Assembly: GCF_938028775.1 (NCBI RefSeq)
Contig: NZ_CALIZG010000007.1
Coordinates: forward strand, 1 to 64,000
Direction of reading: 5' to 3'
Length of the DNA stretch: 64,000 nt
Source of the DNA: Mogibacterium diversum_A
GTDB taxonomy: Bacteria; Bacillota; Clostridia; Peptostreptococcales; Anaerovoracaceae
The translations under genes and the position numbers were made by a program. Under the pieces are notes generated by a model. The model did not search any database, was not told the origin of the DNA, and was given only the letters and a program-made list of their open reading frames with translations. Positions 51,618-60,187 of this stretch are shown here, one piece after another; positions within the stretch are counted from its first letter, which is position 1; every line of letters begins with the position of its first letter.

Positions 51618-54059
51618 ATGAAGAAAAATTGGTCGAAGAAGCTTCTTACCGCAGCCTTAACGTCCAGTATGTTGTTCAGCATGGGTGCCGCTAACTCTTT
51701 CGCGGTTACAGGTGACCAGGTTGCTAAGGACAAAGTATATACGGGCTCCGGTAGAGTAACTGAGGATCCGCATTCTATATGGAGTGGTTACGATATCAGT
51801 CTTAAGATGGAAGTAAAAGATGGAGTTATCAAGTCTATAGAGTGCACTCCCGCTGCAAATATGGATCGAATGAACAGAGGATATGTGGATTTAACAAGAA
51901 TGCAGCTAGGAACACTTGTTGGTAAGCCAGCTACGTTAAGTTCTGTCAACGGGTTAGTTGATTCTAATACTGGTGCGACATATTCACTCAAGGGAGCGAA
52001 GAGGATCGCTGTTAAGATGATGCAGGATGCCGAAGCTAAGGAGAGCGGAACCACACCTGTAAATCCTGGTAACAATGAGAATCCAAACCCTAATCCAAAT
52101 CCTGGAAATAATAACCCAACACCAGGAAATAACACAGATCCAAAGACAGGCATAGATGCGATAGCCGATAATGATTATATATACGGCAAGATCAACCTAG
52201 CATATGCTGATTTCTACTATGGTGAGCTTAACAATCTAAGGAATGGAATTCAGAGTATGGATCTGAATGCTGTAGATAAGGCTGCAAGCATGAGGGGTGC
52301 AGGGCAGTACGATGCAGTGACAAGTGCTACAAAGGTAAAGTCAAAGAGATTCCCAACTACTTACTTTGAGGAAAAGGAAAACGGCGTTGAAATCCTTGGC
52401 ATAAAGGATGCTAATGTTGCAATCAGAAAGAGTCTATATGTTGAGACGATGAAGGCAATCAAAGAAGGCAAGTCTTCCAACAACCCTCTACTAAACCTTG
52501 TCAAGAATTTCAAGGCAAACGAAAATCCTGCAGCTGCTTCCTATGAGTACAAGGTTCTTAATGGTGATGGAACATTATCAGCTACAACCACACAGGAAGT
52601 GCTCGATCCTGATGCAAAGGTAACAGTTGAGACTGGACGTGCTTGGGGCCACTACCTAGTAAACGTTGATTCCAAGAAGATTCCTAAGGTTGATGAAATC
52701 GAAGGAATTATTGTTAAGACTAGTGATGGCAAACAGTATGGTATGGAGCATCTTGAAAATATCTGGCTTCGTCCAAATGAGTTTTCTTTTGCTGTAAAGA
52801 AGGGTTTCGTAGAACCACACGGTAACACAGTTGATTATAAGCGTCACGAGGATCTACAGGGTAAGAGAATCACTCAGATTCGCTATCTAGTAAGAGATAA
52901 AGCTGATCTTGTTATCAACACTAATGTACTTTGCAAGACACTTCTGGATGAAAAGTATGGAGCTACTATAAATGATGCTGAGTTCAAGGACGGTGTTACT
53001 GTAACATCTGATGTTAAGACTCCTCAGGGAAGCAACTATAGGATAGCAGCTATTTACAAGGGTAGAAATACTCTTGAGCAGGGCAAGGACTACACAGTAT
53101 CCGGTAACAAGATATCCATCAAGGAAACAGACAAAACTGGAATGGGCACATATACAGTTGTTTACGAAGATGAGAACTTTGCTGACATCGAAGCATCTTT
53201 CAATTTGAGATCTAAGTACCATGATGGTGAAGTTAAACTAGTAGATAATAAGCTGACACTTCCAGAAGGTCTTTCACAGGAAGACTATGCATCATCAATC
53301 AGCACAGTTCTTATTGATGGAAAGAGAGTTAAAGGCCGTGATTTAATGAAGGCTATCTTTAATGCAGATGGCACAGTTAATTTCGATGGAAAGCTAAAGG
53401 GTAAAGACGGTTCTGAGACTCCAATCTTCAATAAAGGTGCAGCTGGTATCTATACTATCGAACTTAAATCAGATAGACATCCAAGCGTAAAGGAAATGAT
53501 TGTTGCTCCTGGTACCAAGGATATTGAGGTTAAAAAGATTGATTCTGAACATGCTATTAAGAAAATCTTCCTCGGTTATAACGTTGCTGGATATAATCTA
53601 AACGATTATGATTATGAGGCGTATGATATTTCTCTAAGAGATGGCTCAGACAACAAGGTTCAGCCAGAGGCTGGTAAGAAGGTAAAAGTTCAGCTTGAGC
53701 TTAAGAAGGTAGATCCTGAAAAGCTTGTTATCCTCCACGACAAGGGAAATAAGCAGCTTGAGGAAATCAAGGACTTCAAGATTATCGATGGAAAGAAGAT
53801 TGAGTTTGAAGCTGATCATTTCTCGAACTTCTTCTTTGCAAATAAGAAGCCAGCAAACTCATCAGCAATTAATAATGCTTCTGCTCACAGGTCAAATCCA
53901 AGCCATGTTGCAAAGGCTACAAAGCACGGAAAGTCAACTAGCAGAGTAGTTAAGACTGGTGACTCAAGCTCAGTAATTTTATACTCACTAAGTATGCTTG
54001 TTGCTACAATGCTCGCTGCTGTTACAGTTTATGCTAGAAGAAAGAGCAACGAGAAGTAG
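51618..54059 (+). CDS. Wall-anchored Tp47-like protein with FMN-binding-like N-terminal domain
   Basis: The 813-residue product has a signal peptide (about 1-28). Residues 40-140 resemble an FMN_bind domain: YTGSGRV, KDGVIKSIE and NTGATYS, where Thr 121 would be the flavinylation site. After a proline-asparagine linker, residues 188-400 match the Treponema pallidum 47-kDa lipoprotein as I remember it. KINLAYADFYYGELNNL corresponds to its TLSYADYWAGELG, and YDAVTSATKVKSKRF to its FDAVSRATHGHGAF. A second domain, beta-rich, runs to about 700. The tail VVKTGDSSS, a hydrophobic segment and ARRKSNEK mark it for sortase. Tp47 binds penicillin. Whether this protein does is open, because the pairing of residues was done by eye. 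Confidence 0.83.
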   Translation: MKKNWSKKLLTAALTSSMLFSMGAANSFAVTGDQVAKDKVYTGSGRVTEDPHSIWSGYDISLKMEVKDGVIKSIECTPAANMDRMNRGYVDLTRMQLGTLVGKPATLSSVNGLVDSNTGATYSLKGAKRIAVKMMQDAEAKESGTTPVNPGNNENPNPNPNPGNNNPTPGNNTDPKTGIDAIADNDYIYGKINLAYADFYYGELNNLRNGIQSMDLNAVDKAASMRGAGQYDAVTSATKVKSKRFPTTYFEEKENGVEILGIKDANVAIRKSLYVETMKAIKEGKSSNNPLLNLVKNFKANENPAAASYEYKVLNGDGTLSATTTQEVLDPDAKVTVETGRAWGHYLVNVDSKKIPKVDEIEGIIVKTSDGKQYGMEHLENIWLRPNEFSFAVKKGFVEPHGNTVDYKRHEDLQGKRITQIRYLVRDKADLVINTNVLCKTLLDEKYGATINDAEFKDGVTVTSDVKTPQGSNYRIAAIYKGRNTLEQGKDYTVSGNKISIKETDKTGMGTYTVVYEDENFADIEASFNLRSKYHDGEVKLVDNKLTLPEGLSQEDYASSISTVLIDGKRVKGRDLMKAIFNADGTVNFDGKLKGKDGSETPIFNKGAAGIYTIELKSDRHPSVKEMIVAPGTKDIEVKKIDSEHAIKKIFLGYNVAGYNLNDYDYEAYDISLRDGSDNKVQPEAGKKVKVQLELKKVDPEKLVILHDKGNKQLEEIKDFKIIDGKKIEFEADHFSNFFFANKKPANSSAINNASAHRSNPSHVAKATKHGKSTSRVVKTGDSSSVILYSLSMLVATMLAAVTVYARRKSNEK

Positions 54060-54124
54060 AGAATACGCTACTAACACTCAAAGTAAATTATAGATGATAT
54101 GCTTAACTATATTATCTAAACTAA

Positions 54125-54172
54125 AACAATCCTGGTCGTACAGTATTCTGTAGACCAGGATTGTTATTTATT
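54125..54172. terminator. Bidirectional terminator between convergent genes
   Basis: AACAATCCTGGTC pairs with GACCAGGATTGTT, and TACAG with CTGTA extends the stem, around a TATT loop. T-rich on both sides. Confidence 0.92.
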
Positions 54173-54188
54173 CAACTTAATTTTAAAT

Positions 54189-55544
54189 CTAATAGTCGTA
54201 TCGTTTACGCATTAATGATAAGGAAACGACTGAAATTATAAATGCTACGATTTCTGAAAGTGGATTTGACCACCAGATACCTTCAATCCCCATTATCACA
54301 GGTAAGAAAATCACAAACGAAAGCTTAAATACGAAAGTTCTAAGGAACGATATTATCGCTGATAGCCATCCGTTACTTAGTGCGGTAAAGAATGACGAAG
54401 TAAACACATTGATGCCAAGAATCACAAAGCATATAGTGGTAATTCTCATAGCATGAACAGTCATATTCGTTAGCGTAACATCGTAACCAACAAATAAGCT
54501 TGAAAGTGGTCTGGCAAATACCTCTCCGACGATCAGCATTACGAATCCTGTGAACGTTAATAGCTTGATGCTCTTATTAAGTATATTTCGTAATTCACTT
54601 GGATTTTTAGCACCATAATGATAACCAATGATAGGAGCACAGCCCATAGAGTAACCGATGTAAATCGCTGCAAATATAAATAACACGTACATTAGAACGC
54701 CATATGCAGCAACGCCATCAGAGCCTATGTATTTTATTAGCTGTACATTATAAAACATACTTACAAATGATGAAGTGATGCTCGTAACCATCTCCGAAAT
54801 TCCGTTGCCACAAGCTTTAAGGATAGGCTTAATTTCAAGTTTGCATCTTACGAGACTCAAAAGACTGGAGTTAGGTTTGATGAAGTAAATTATAGGGATG
54901 ATCGCACCTACAGCTTCGCTAATACCTGTAGCGATAGCAGCACCTGCAACACCCCAGCCCAAAACGTATATAAATAGTGCGTCAAGCACGATATTAGAGA
55001 GTCCCGCGATTACAGTGCATAGAAGTCCAAGATGAGGCTTTTCAGCAACGATTAGAAAATCCTGAAAGCAGTTTTGTAGCATGAAGAATACATTAAAGTA
55101 CATGCTTATTCTTCCATATGTAACGCAGTCACTTATCATGTTAGAGTCAGCACCGAGTGCTAAACATATATTCTCCATAAACACATAAGCTAAGATACAT
55201 ATAAAAATTCCGGCTATAGTGGTAGCGCCTATAAGCATAGAGAAATATTGATTTGCGCGTTCTCTTTGCTGTTCCCCGAGAGTCTTAGCAACAAGTGCCG
55301 CTCCACCAGTACCAATCATGAATCCTATCGCACCTACAATCATTTCGACTGGCATGACGAGATTTATAGAAGCGAAAGCCGTCTTTCCTACAACATTGGA
55401 CACAAAAAGACCATCTACTATTCCATAAACTGAAGTGAATACCATCATACCTATAGAAGGAAGGACGAATCTTATCAGCTTAAAATAAGTGAAATGGTCT
55501 GATAATTGGATTTTGTTACGCTTAATCTTAGTCTCCATATACAT
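54189..55544 (-). CDS. MATE family multidrug efflux transporter
   Basis: The 451-residue protein has twelve membrane segments and matches the MATE family. Recurring marks are GLFVSNVVGKTAFASINLV, the gating region MIGTGGAALVAKTLGE near 85 and GCAPIIGYHYGAKNPSELRN in the second half. Such proteins export drugs or dyes in exchange for Na+ or H+. Two starts are possible. The ATG at 55544 adds MY. The ATG at 55538 coincides with the predicted RNA start, which would make a leaderless message. No ribosome site precedes either. It converges with the Tp47-like gene. Confidence 0.9.
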   Translation of the reverse strand: MYMETKIKRNKIQLSDHFTYFKLIRFVLPSIGMMVFTSVYGIVDGLFVSNVVGKTAFASINLVMPVEMIVGAIGFMIGTGGAALVAKTLGEQQRERANQYFSMLIGATTIAGIFICILAYVFMENICLALGADSNMISDCVTYGRISMYFNVFFMLQNCFQDFLIVAEKPHLGLLCTVIAGLSNIVLDALFIYVLGWGVAGAAIATGISEAVGAIIPIIYFIKPNSSLLSLVRCKLEIKPILKACGNGISEMVTSITSSFVSMFYNVQLIKYIGSDGVAAYGVLMYVLFIFAAIYIGYSMGCAPIIGYHYGAKNPSELRNILNKSIKLLTFTGFVMLIVGEVFARPLSSLFVGYDVTLTNMTVHAMRITTICFVILGINVFTSSFFTALSNGWLSAIISFLRTFVFKLSFVIFLPVIMGIEGIWWSNPLSEIVAFIISVVSLSLMRKRYDY

Positions 55545-55572
55545 ATTTTACATGTGTGTTAATAAATGTAAA
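55545..55572 (-). promoter_or_regulatory. Promoter placing the RNA start on the MATE gene start codon
   Basis: TTTACA (55567-55572) and TAAAAT (55545-55550) on the minus strand are 16 bases apart. Seven bases below the -10 lies position 55538, the first base of the second ATG of the MATE gene. Confidence 0.5.
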
Positions 55573-55584
55573 TACATGCACTTG

Positions 55585-56346
55585 TTAATCAACTTCGTTC
55601 ACATTGCACATGAACCGAGAAGCAACATATGAAGAAATAGGGATTATTACAACCGTTCCTATTGCGCTGATCATAATTGCAATGAGCTCTTGGGTAAAAT
55701 CTTTAGAGTTGATTAATGTGCCCCAAGAGTAGAATTTTAGGAAACTGATGCACATAATCATGAACTCTCCTGCAAATATAAAAAATAGTGTATTAACATT
55801 AGAGCTTAGTATCTTGCAACCGATGTTCATACCTGACTCAATGATTTCTGAACGGTTTGCATTCGGATTATGCCTTATAATCTCATAAGTCCCTGAACAT
55901 ATTGCTACGGCAGTATCTATCAATCCACCAATAAGAATAACTATAAAGACTGCTACCTGAACTAATTTCATATTAATTCCGATGTCTTCCTCGTATCCAT
56001 TTGAAGGTTGTATTTTGACATCACCGACTATTCCAAAACCCTGAAGATGAGCATGCGTTATGATAAAAGCTATAAAAAATGAGGACAGAACAAGAACTAT
56101 AACAACTGAAATAAATGCAGAAACTGTCTTGATATTGTTCTCATTCTGGTAAAATATTGTCGTAGCAGTGATAAGAATAGCAGCGATGGCCGTTGTAAAC
56201 ACGATGTTGAATCCAAGATAGATGAGTTCTATGAGCACGGCGAATATTGTTACATTAATTGCAGTTGTCATAAGTGATTTGGCAGTGCGATCACCTCCTG
56301 CAAAGAGAGAGAGGAGTACAAATACAATGATAAGAACTTTAATCAT
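55585..56346 (-). CDS. YibE/F-like membrane protein, second of a pair
   Basis: The 253-residue protein has about seven membrane segments. The stretch NRSEIIESGMNIGCKILSSNVNTLFFIFAG, split by membrane parts, and VFIVILIGGLIDTAVAICSG resemble the YibE/F family (PF07907), membrane proteins often encoded as two adjacent genes in Firmicutes. It begins eight bases inside the end of the preceding YibE-like gene, so the two are translated together and probably form one complex. The family role is unknown; a transport role is guessed from the fold. Confidence 0.85.
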   Translation of the reverse strand: MIKVLIIVFVLLSLFAGGDRTAKSLMTTAINVTIFAVLIELIYLGFNIVFTTAIAAILITATTIFYQNENNIKTVSAFISVVIVLVLSSFFIAFIITHAHLQGFGIVGDVKIQPSNGYEEDIGINMKLVQVAVFIVILIGGLIDTAVAICSGTYEIIRHNPNANRSEIIESGMNIGCKILSSNVNTLFFIFAGEFMIMCISFLKFYSWGTLINSKDFTQELIAIMISAIGTVVIIPISSYVASRFMCNVNEVD

Positions 56347-57400
56347 GTTTAAGCTCCTTTCTAGCTACAAGAGAGGTGATGAATGTTGAGACGAGTATGG
56401 CAACAACTATAGAGAGCATTCCGGTAAGTGAACGAACTATATAAAAATATGCGTCGTGGCTTACTACCGTTCTAAAACTTATTTCATTGGACATCGAAAT
56501 CAAGAATATCGGAAGGGTAGAGGCGATATTCGTTAGAAGAACGACACTTATCATGGTTCCATTTATATCATCTGCAACCTCTCGCACTGACCGTAAAAGT
56601 GATTTATTGCTGATACTAGGTGTTCTCTCGATGAGCTCCATGCAAGCAGCCGTAATAGTAACTGATACATCAATTACAGCTCCTAGACAACCGATTATTA
56701 TCTGAGCGAGGAAAAAATGATTTGCATCTGTAGTTGTGAATGGCTCAGGCAAGAAGTGAAGAAAATCATAATCAATATCGGTATTCCATATCAGAAGCAT
56801 GACAAGACTAGAGAGTAGCAAGGTAGTTAGTAATGCTGCGGCAGAGGAAAGCATCATCCTGTGGGATAATCCGTCTACCACAAGTAGTACGAAGAATGTA
56901 AATACCACAGTACCTGCAATTGTCATATAGAGAATATCGACGCCTCGCATATTCATATAGATAATAATGCCAAAAAGCGCGATGTTTCCGAGTATACATA
57001 AGGATGTGTAAGTGCCTCTTTTTCCTCCAATTGTGATCAGCGACGAAAGCAAAAACAAAAATATGGCAGCAACCCAATAATCTCTTTTTATTCCGGTTAT
57101 CCCTGTGTATTCATCATTAAGAAATACGTAGTCATGCTTAAAATATCTCTCGTCGTAGACCTGCGATTTATCGTACTTATTTTTTACATAGACAGTCTTT
57201 CCTTTATCACTGCCATTTTCAAGGCGCAGTTCAATAGACTGCTTATTACCATTGTTGTGTACAGCAAGGACTTTAGCGACTGGAGATTTATACATCCAGG
57301 AATTATTAACGACAAACATAAATAAAATGACCGAACCCACCATCGAGATGGCCATTCTTATCAAATACTTATTCTTCATATAGTAATTATAACGCACCAT
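56339..57400 (-). CDS. YibE/F-like membrane protein, first of a pair
   Basis: The 353-residue protein has a membrane segment near the N-terminus, an external domain of about 90 residues (VLAVHNNGNKQSIELRLENG, a beta-rich stretch), then seven or so membrane segments with the family part LLTNIASTLPIFLISM and AVIDVSVTITAACMELIERT. This matches YibE/F. I use ATG 57400, preceded by weak AGAAG. Other starts are TTG 57403 and ATG 57379, the latter just before the first membrane segment. It overlaps the next gene by eight bases. Confidence 0.83.
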   Translation of the reverse strand: MVRYNYYMKNKYLIRMAISMVGSVILFMFVVNNSWMYKSPVAKVLAVHNNGNKQSIELRLENGSDKGKTVYVKNKYDKSQVYDERYFKHDYVFLNDEYTGITGIKRDYWVAAIFLFLLSSLITIGGKRGTYTSLCILGNIALFGIIIYMNMRGVDILYMTIAGTVVFTFFVLLVVDGLSHRMMLSSAAALLTTLLLSSLVMLLIWNTDIDYDFLHFLPEPFTTTDANHFFLAQIIIGCLGAVIDVSVTITAACMELIERTPSISNKSLLRSVREVADDINGTMISVVLLTNIASTLPIFLISMSNEISFRTVVSHDAYFYIVRSLTGMLSIVVAILVSTFITSLVARKELKHD

Positions 57401-57526
57401 CAATACTTCTGGTAGAGTTCACTTGTCGTTTGATTGAGCCAAATGTGAATACAGATCTAATTTTGTTAAAAAAATTCACTGAAATGATATTCAAAAACAT
57501 AATTAGTTTGATACAATGTAAATATC

Positions 57527-58252
57527 ATGATTAAGCATAACTATATAGAAAAAGGTGAGGGGGAAGTGCTGATTATGCTCCATGGAAATGGTTTAGATAG
57601 CAGCTACTTTTATCACCAGATTAACTATTTTTCAACTAAATATAGGGTTATAGCTGTTGATTCGAGAGGTCACGGGAGGACTCCGCGTGGTGACAAGCCT
57701 CTTACAATTTTGCAATTCTCTGAAGATCTACGTATATTTATGGATATGCATGATATTAAGAAAGCACATATCCTTGGTTTCTCTGATGGAGCAAATGTCG
57801 CAATTCGTTTCGCTATAGATCATCCAGAACGTGTTGATAAGCTCATACTTAACGGAGCGAATATCAGGTATAGAGCCCTTAGATTCACTGTTCGTATTGG
57901 AATTGAGCTGCTCGAACTCATCAACGCTACTTTTAGCGTAAGCCTTGAAAAGAGGAGGCTTAGAGCTGAGAGACTTAAATTAATGAAGAATGAACCAGTA
58001 GTAAGTGCCGATGAGCTGAAGGGGATAAAATCTAAAACTCTTGTTATTGCGGGTACATTTGACCTAATGTACGGAAGTCACACAAAGTTTATTGCTGAGC
58101 ACATACCAGATGCCCAGCTTGAATTTATTCCTGGAAAGCACACCGTTGCACGTTGGAACTACAAGAAATTTAATAGCGCTTTAAGTGAATTTTTATCAAA
58201 AAATCCCACTGTAAAAGAGAAAACGAACAATTTATATGATAAGTTAGTATAG
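57527..58252 (+). CDS. Alpha/beta hydrolase
   Basis: The 241-residue protein has the hydrolase nucleophile elbow LGFSDGANVA near 85-94, an oxyanion region HGNGLDSSYF near 20, and a DSRGHGRTPRG strand as in serine esterases and lactonases. The catalytic Asp may be in GTFDLMYGS near 185, the His in GKHTVARWN near 203. No ribosome site precedes ATG 57527. The predicted -10 TACAAT (57512-57517) places the RNA start within a few bases of it. Substrate unknown. Confidence 0.87.
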   Translation: MIKHNYIEKGEGEVLIMLHGNGLDSSYFYHQINYFSTKYRVIAVDSRGHGRTPRGDKPLTILQFSEDLRIFMDMHDIKKAHILGFSDGANVAIRFAIDHPERVDKLILNGANIRYRALRFTVRIGIELLELINATFSVSLEKRRLRAERLKLMKNEPVVSADELKGIKSKTLVIAGTFDLMYGSHTKFIAEHIPDAQLEFIPGKHTVARWNYKKFNSALSEFLSKNPTVKEKTNNLYDKLV

Positions 58253-58314
58253 AAAGGATTAGTTCTGGCGCAGGTATAGTCGCTCATTGGATACTACAAG
58301 CAGGGAGGAACAAT

Positions 58315-59013
58315 ATGTTAAATAAGAAAAATGTCATCATCATATCAGTACTGCTCGCAATATCTGCTTGTATATATGGAATGCAGATTTTCATATTTAA
58401 AGATGTGAGAAATACAGAGTTCTATATATTCCAAGATATGGCATTCATACCTATAAGCATTGCAATTACAACAGTTGTTGTCGGTGAACTCCTTGATATA
58501 AATAATAAACGCGACAGTCGTAAAAAGACGCGAATGCTAACGAGCACATTTTTTAGCGATATAGGTTTCGAGCTTATGAGTATGCTTGCACTTATATCTA
58601 ATATAGATGAAGAACTACTGTACACAATAAATGCCACAGAGCTACCTGAATCTGATAAAATCACCGCTATTAAGAGTAGCGGACTTACGGTCAATGCTAA
58701 TATGGGGATGTATACAGTAATCAGCGATATAATCATAGCATCGAAGACAGATATCTTGATTCTTTCTTCAAATCCTATGCTATATGACCACGAGTGTTTC
58801 TCTGACCTGTTGTGGGAACTGCTACACCTAATGGATGAATTTAGATTACGAGGCAATTACGTTAAGCTCACACCAGATGATTTGACGGAGCTAAATAGTG
58901 ATTTTGCCCAGGTATTGGAACTCTTACTTATAAACTGGGTAGTGAATGCTAAATATCTAAAAGAAACTTATCCAAATTTTTATAGGACAATAACGTCATT
59001 CTTAGACAATTAA
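58315..59013 (+). CDS. Membrane-anchored hypothetical protein
   Basis: The 232-residue product begins with two membrane helices (about 5-24 and 40-62), a short loop between, followed by a soluble, mostly helical cytoplasmic domain of about 165 residues rich in Leu, Asp and Ser. It has no recognised motif. AGGGAGGA precedes its start. It follows the hydrolase gene by 62 bases and ends at a long hairpin terminator shared in part with the minus-strand uppP. Confidence 0.7.
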   Translation: MLNKKNVIIISVLLAISACIYGMQIFIFKDVRNTEFYIFQDMAFIPISIAITTVVVGELLDINNKRDSRKKTRMLTSTFFSDIGFELMSMLALISNIDEELLYTINATELPESDKITAIKSSGLTVNANMGMYTVISDIIIASKTDILILSSNPMLYDHECFSDLLWELLHLMDEFRLRGNYVKLTPDDLTELNSDFAQVLELLLINWVVNAKYLKETYPNFYRTITSFLDN

Positions 59014-59036
59014 ATAATACATTGAGAAAATAATAT

Positions 59037-59097
59037 AAAATCCACACGGTGCTGAATATTCCATAACCTTGGTATATCGCTTGCGTGTGGATTTTTT
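59037..59097. terminator. Long hairpin terminator between convergent genes
   Basis: AAAATCCACACG (59037-59048) and CGTGTGGATTTT (59084-59095) pair perfectly, with a 35-base middle that folds partly on itself, followed by T. Flanking A on the left allows use in both directions. Confidence 0.85.
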
Positions 59098-59118
59098 AGT
59101 GTTGATTTAAATCAAATG

Positions 59119-59940
59119 CTAGTTAAACAAAAAATATAGTAGTACAACGATTCCCAGCACTATTCTGTAGTAACCGAACACCTTGAAATCATGCTTCTTA
59201 ATGTAGTTCATGAGCATTTTGATGATAAATAACGATACTACAAATGCTACTATCATTCCGACAAGCAGAACTATCAGTTCGTTTCCTCCAAAATCGAATC
59301 CGTATTTTAGAAGCTTTAGTAGGCTAGCTCCAAACATTACAGGAATTGCCATGAAGAATGTGAACTGCGCTGCAGTTTTACGGTTAACACCTATAACTAG
59401 TGCACCGAGAATTGTAGATCCCGAGCGTGATGTACCAGGAAATACAGCTGCCACGAGTTGAAATAATCCGATGATAAACGCCTGTTTATATGTCAGTTCA
59501 TCCAGCGAATTAGTAGTAGGCTTTAGATGCTTATTGCGGTTCTCAGCAATGATAAAGAGAACACCTATTAATATGAGCATTATTGCTACTACCTTGTAGT
59601 TGTAAAAATGCTCTTCAATCGCATCATCCCACTTGAGACCGACGATTACAGCTGGTATACATGCCACGATGACTTTGAACCACATAGACCAAACATCCTT
59701 GCGGATATATTTTTGGGATTTGTCTGATGTAAAAGGCCATATGTCATTCCAAAATGTTATTACTACGGCTAGAATCGCCCCAAGCTGAATCACAACCAAG
59801 AACATACTCATAAAATCCTTATTGACTTGCATAGGCCAAATCTCGTTAACAAGAATCATATGACCAGTACTAGAAACTGGTAGCCATTCTGTAATGCCTT
59901 CAACAATACCAAAGAAAATCGCTTGCAAAATTACAGTCAT
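59119..59940 (-). CDS. uppP: Undecaprenyl-diphosphatase (BacA type)
   Basis: The 273-residue integral membrane enzyme removes a phosphate from undecaprenyl diphosphate and so recycles the lipid carrier for peptidoglycan; excess gives bacitracin resistance. The Glu-rich motif GIVEGITEWLPVSSTGHMIL near 12-31 and PGTSRSGSTILGAL near 170-183 are the two family signatures, both complete. An extended -10 (TGATATAAT) lies 30 bases before, and AAAAGGAG precedes the start. It is monocistronic and converges with the membrane gene at 58315. The BceRSAB-like operon also deals with carrier-binding peptides. Confidence 0.95.
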   Translation of the reverse strand: MTVILQAIFFGIVEGITEWLPVSSTGHMILVNEIWPMQVNKDFMSMFLVVIQLGAILAVVITFWNDIWPFTSDKSQKYIRKDVWSMWFKVIVACIPAVIVGLKWDDAIEEHFYNYKVVAIMLILIGVLFIIAENRNKHLKPTTNSLDELTYKQAFIIGLFQLVAAVFPGTSRSGSTILGALVIGVNRKTAAQFTFFMAIPVMFGASLLKLLKYGFDFGGNELIVLLVGMIVAFVVSLFIIKMLMNYIKKHDFKVFGYYRIVLGIVVLLYFLFN

Positions 59941-59969
59941 TTTAAACTCCTTTTCTCAATAACCAATAC

Positions 59970-59978
59970 ATTATATCA
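59970..59978 (-). promoter_or_regulatory. Extended -10 promoter of uppP
   Basis: TGATATAAT on the minus strand matches the extended -10 consensus (TGNTATAAT). No good -35 is seen, as is usual for this promoter type. Confidence 0.6.
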
Positions 59979-60123
59979 AAAAATCTAGAGATTTGCTTAA
60001 TTGATGTTAACGTTTGCTGGGGAAAAATTACAATTATAGTTGTTATAGCACAATTGCATTTTGTAATATTAATTAAAAATATTGGACTATAAAAGTAGAC
60101 TTACAGTTATAATTTTAGTATAA

Positions 60124-60152
60124 TTGTTAAAAATTGATTTAGTATGTATAAT
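60124..60152 (+). promoter_or_regulatory. Sigma-A promoter of the Cna-B stalk protein gene
   Basis: TTGTTA (60124-60129) and TATAAT (60147-60152) are 17 bases apart, 35 bases before the ATG. The gene has AGAAGGAG as ribosome site. Confidence 0.75.
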
Positions 60153-60187
60153 TCACTAAAGAAGGAAGACGTAGAAGGAGAGATTGA

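Noticed and set aside
52138..52160. Internal PKTG in the Tp47-like protein as sorting signal
   Set aside because: It is in the linker near residue 175 with no hydrophobic segment after it; the true tail is at the C-terminus.
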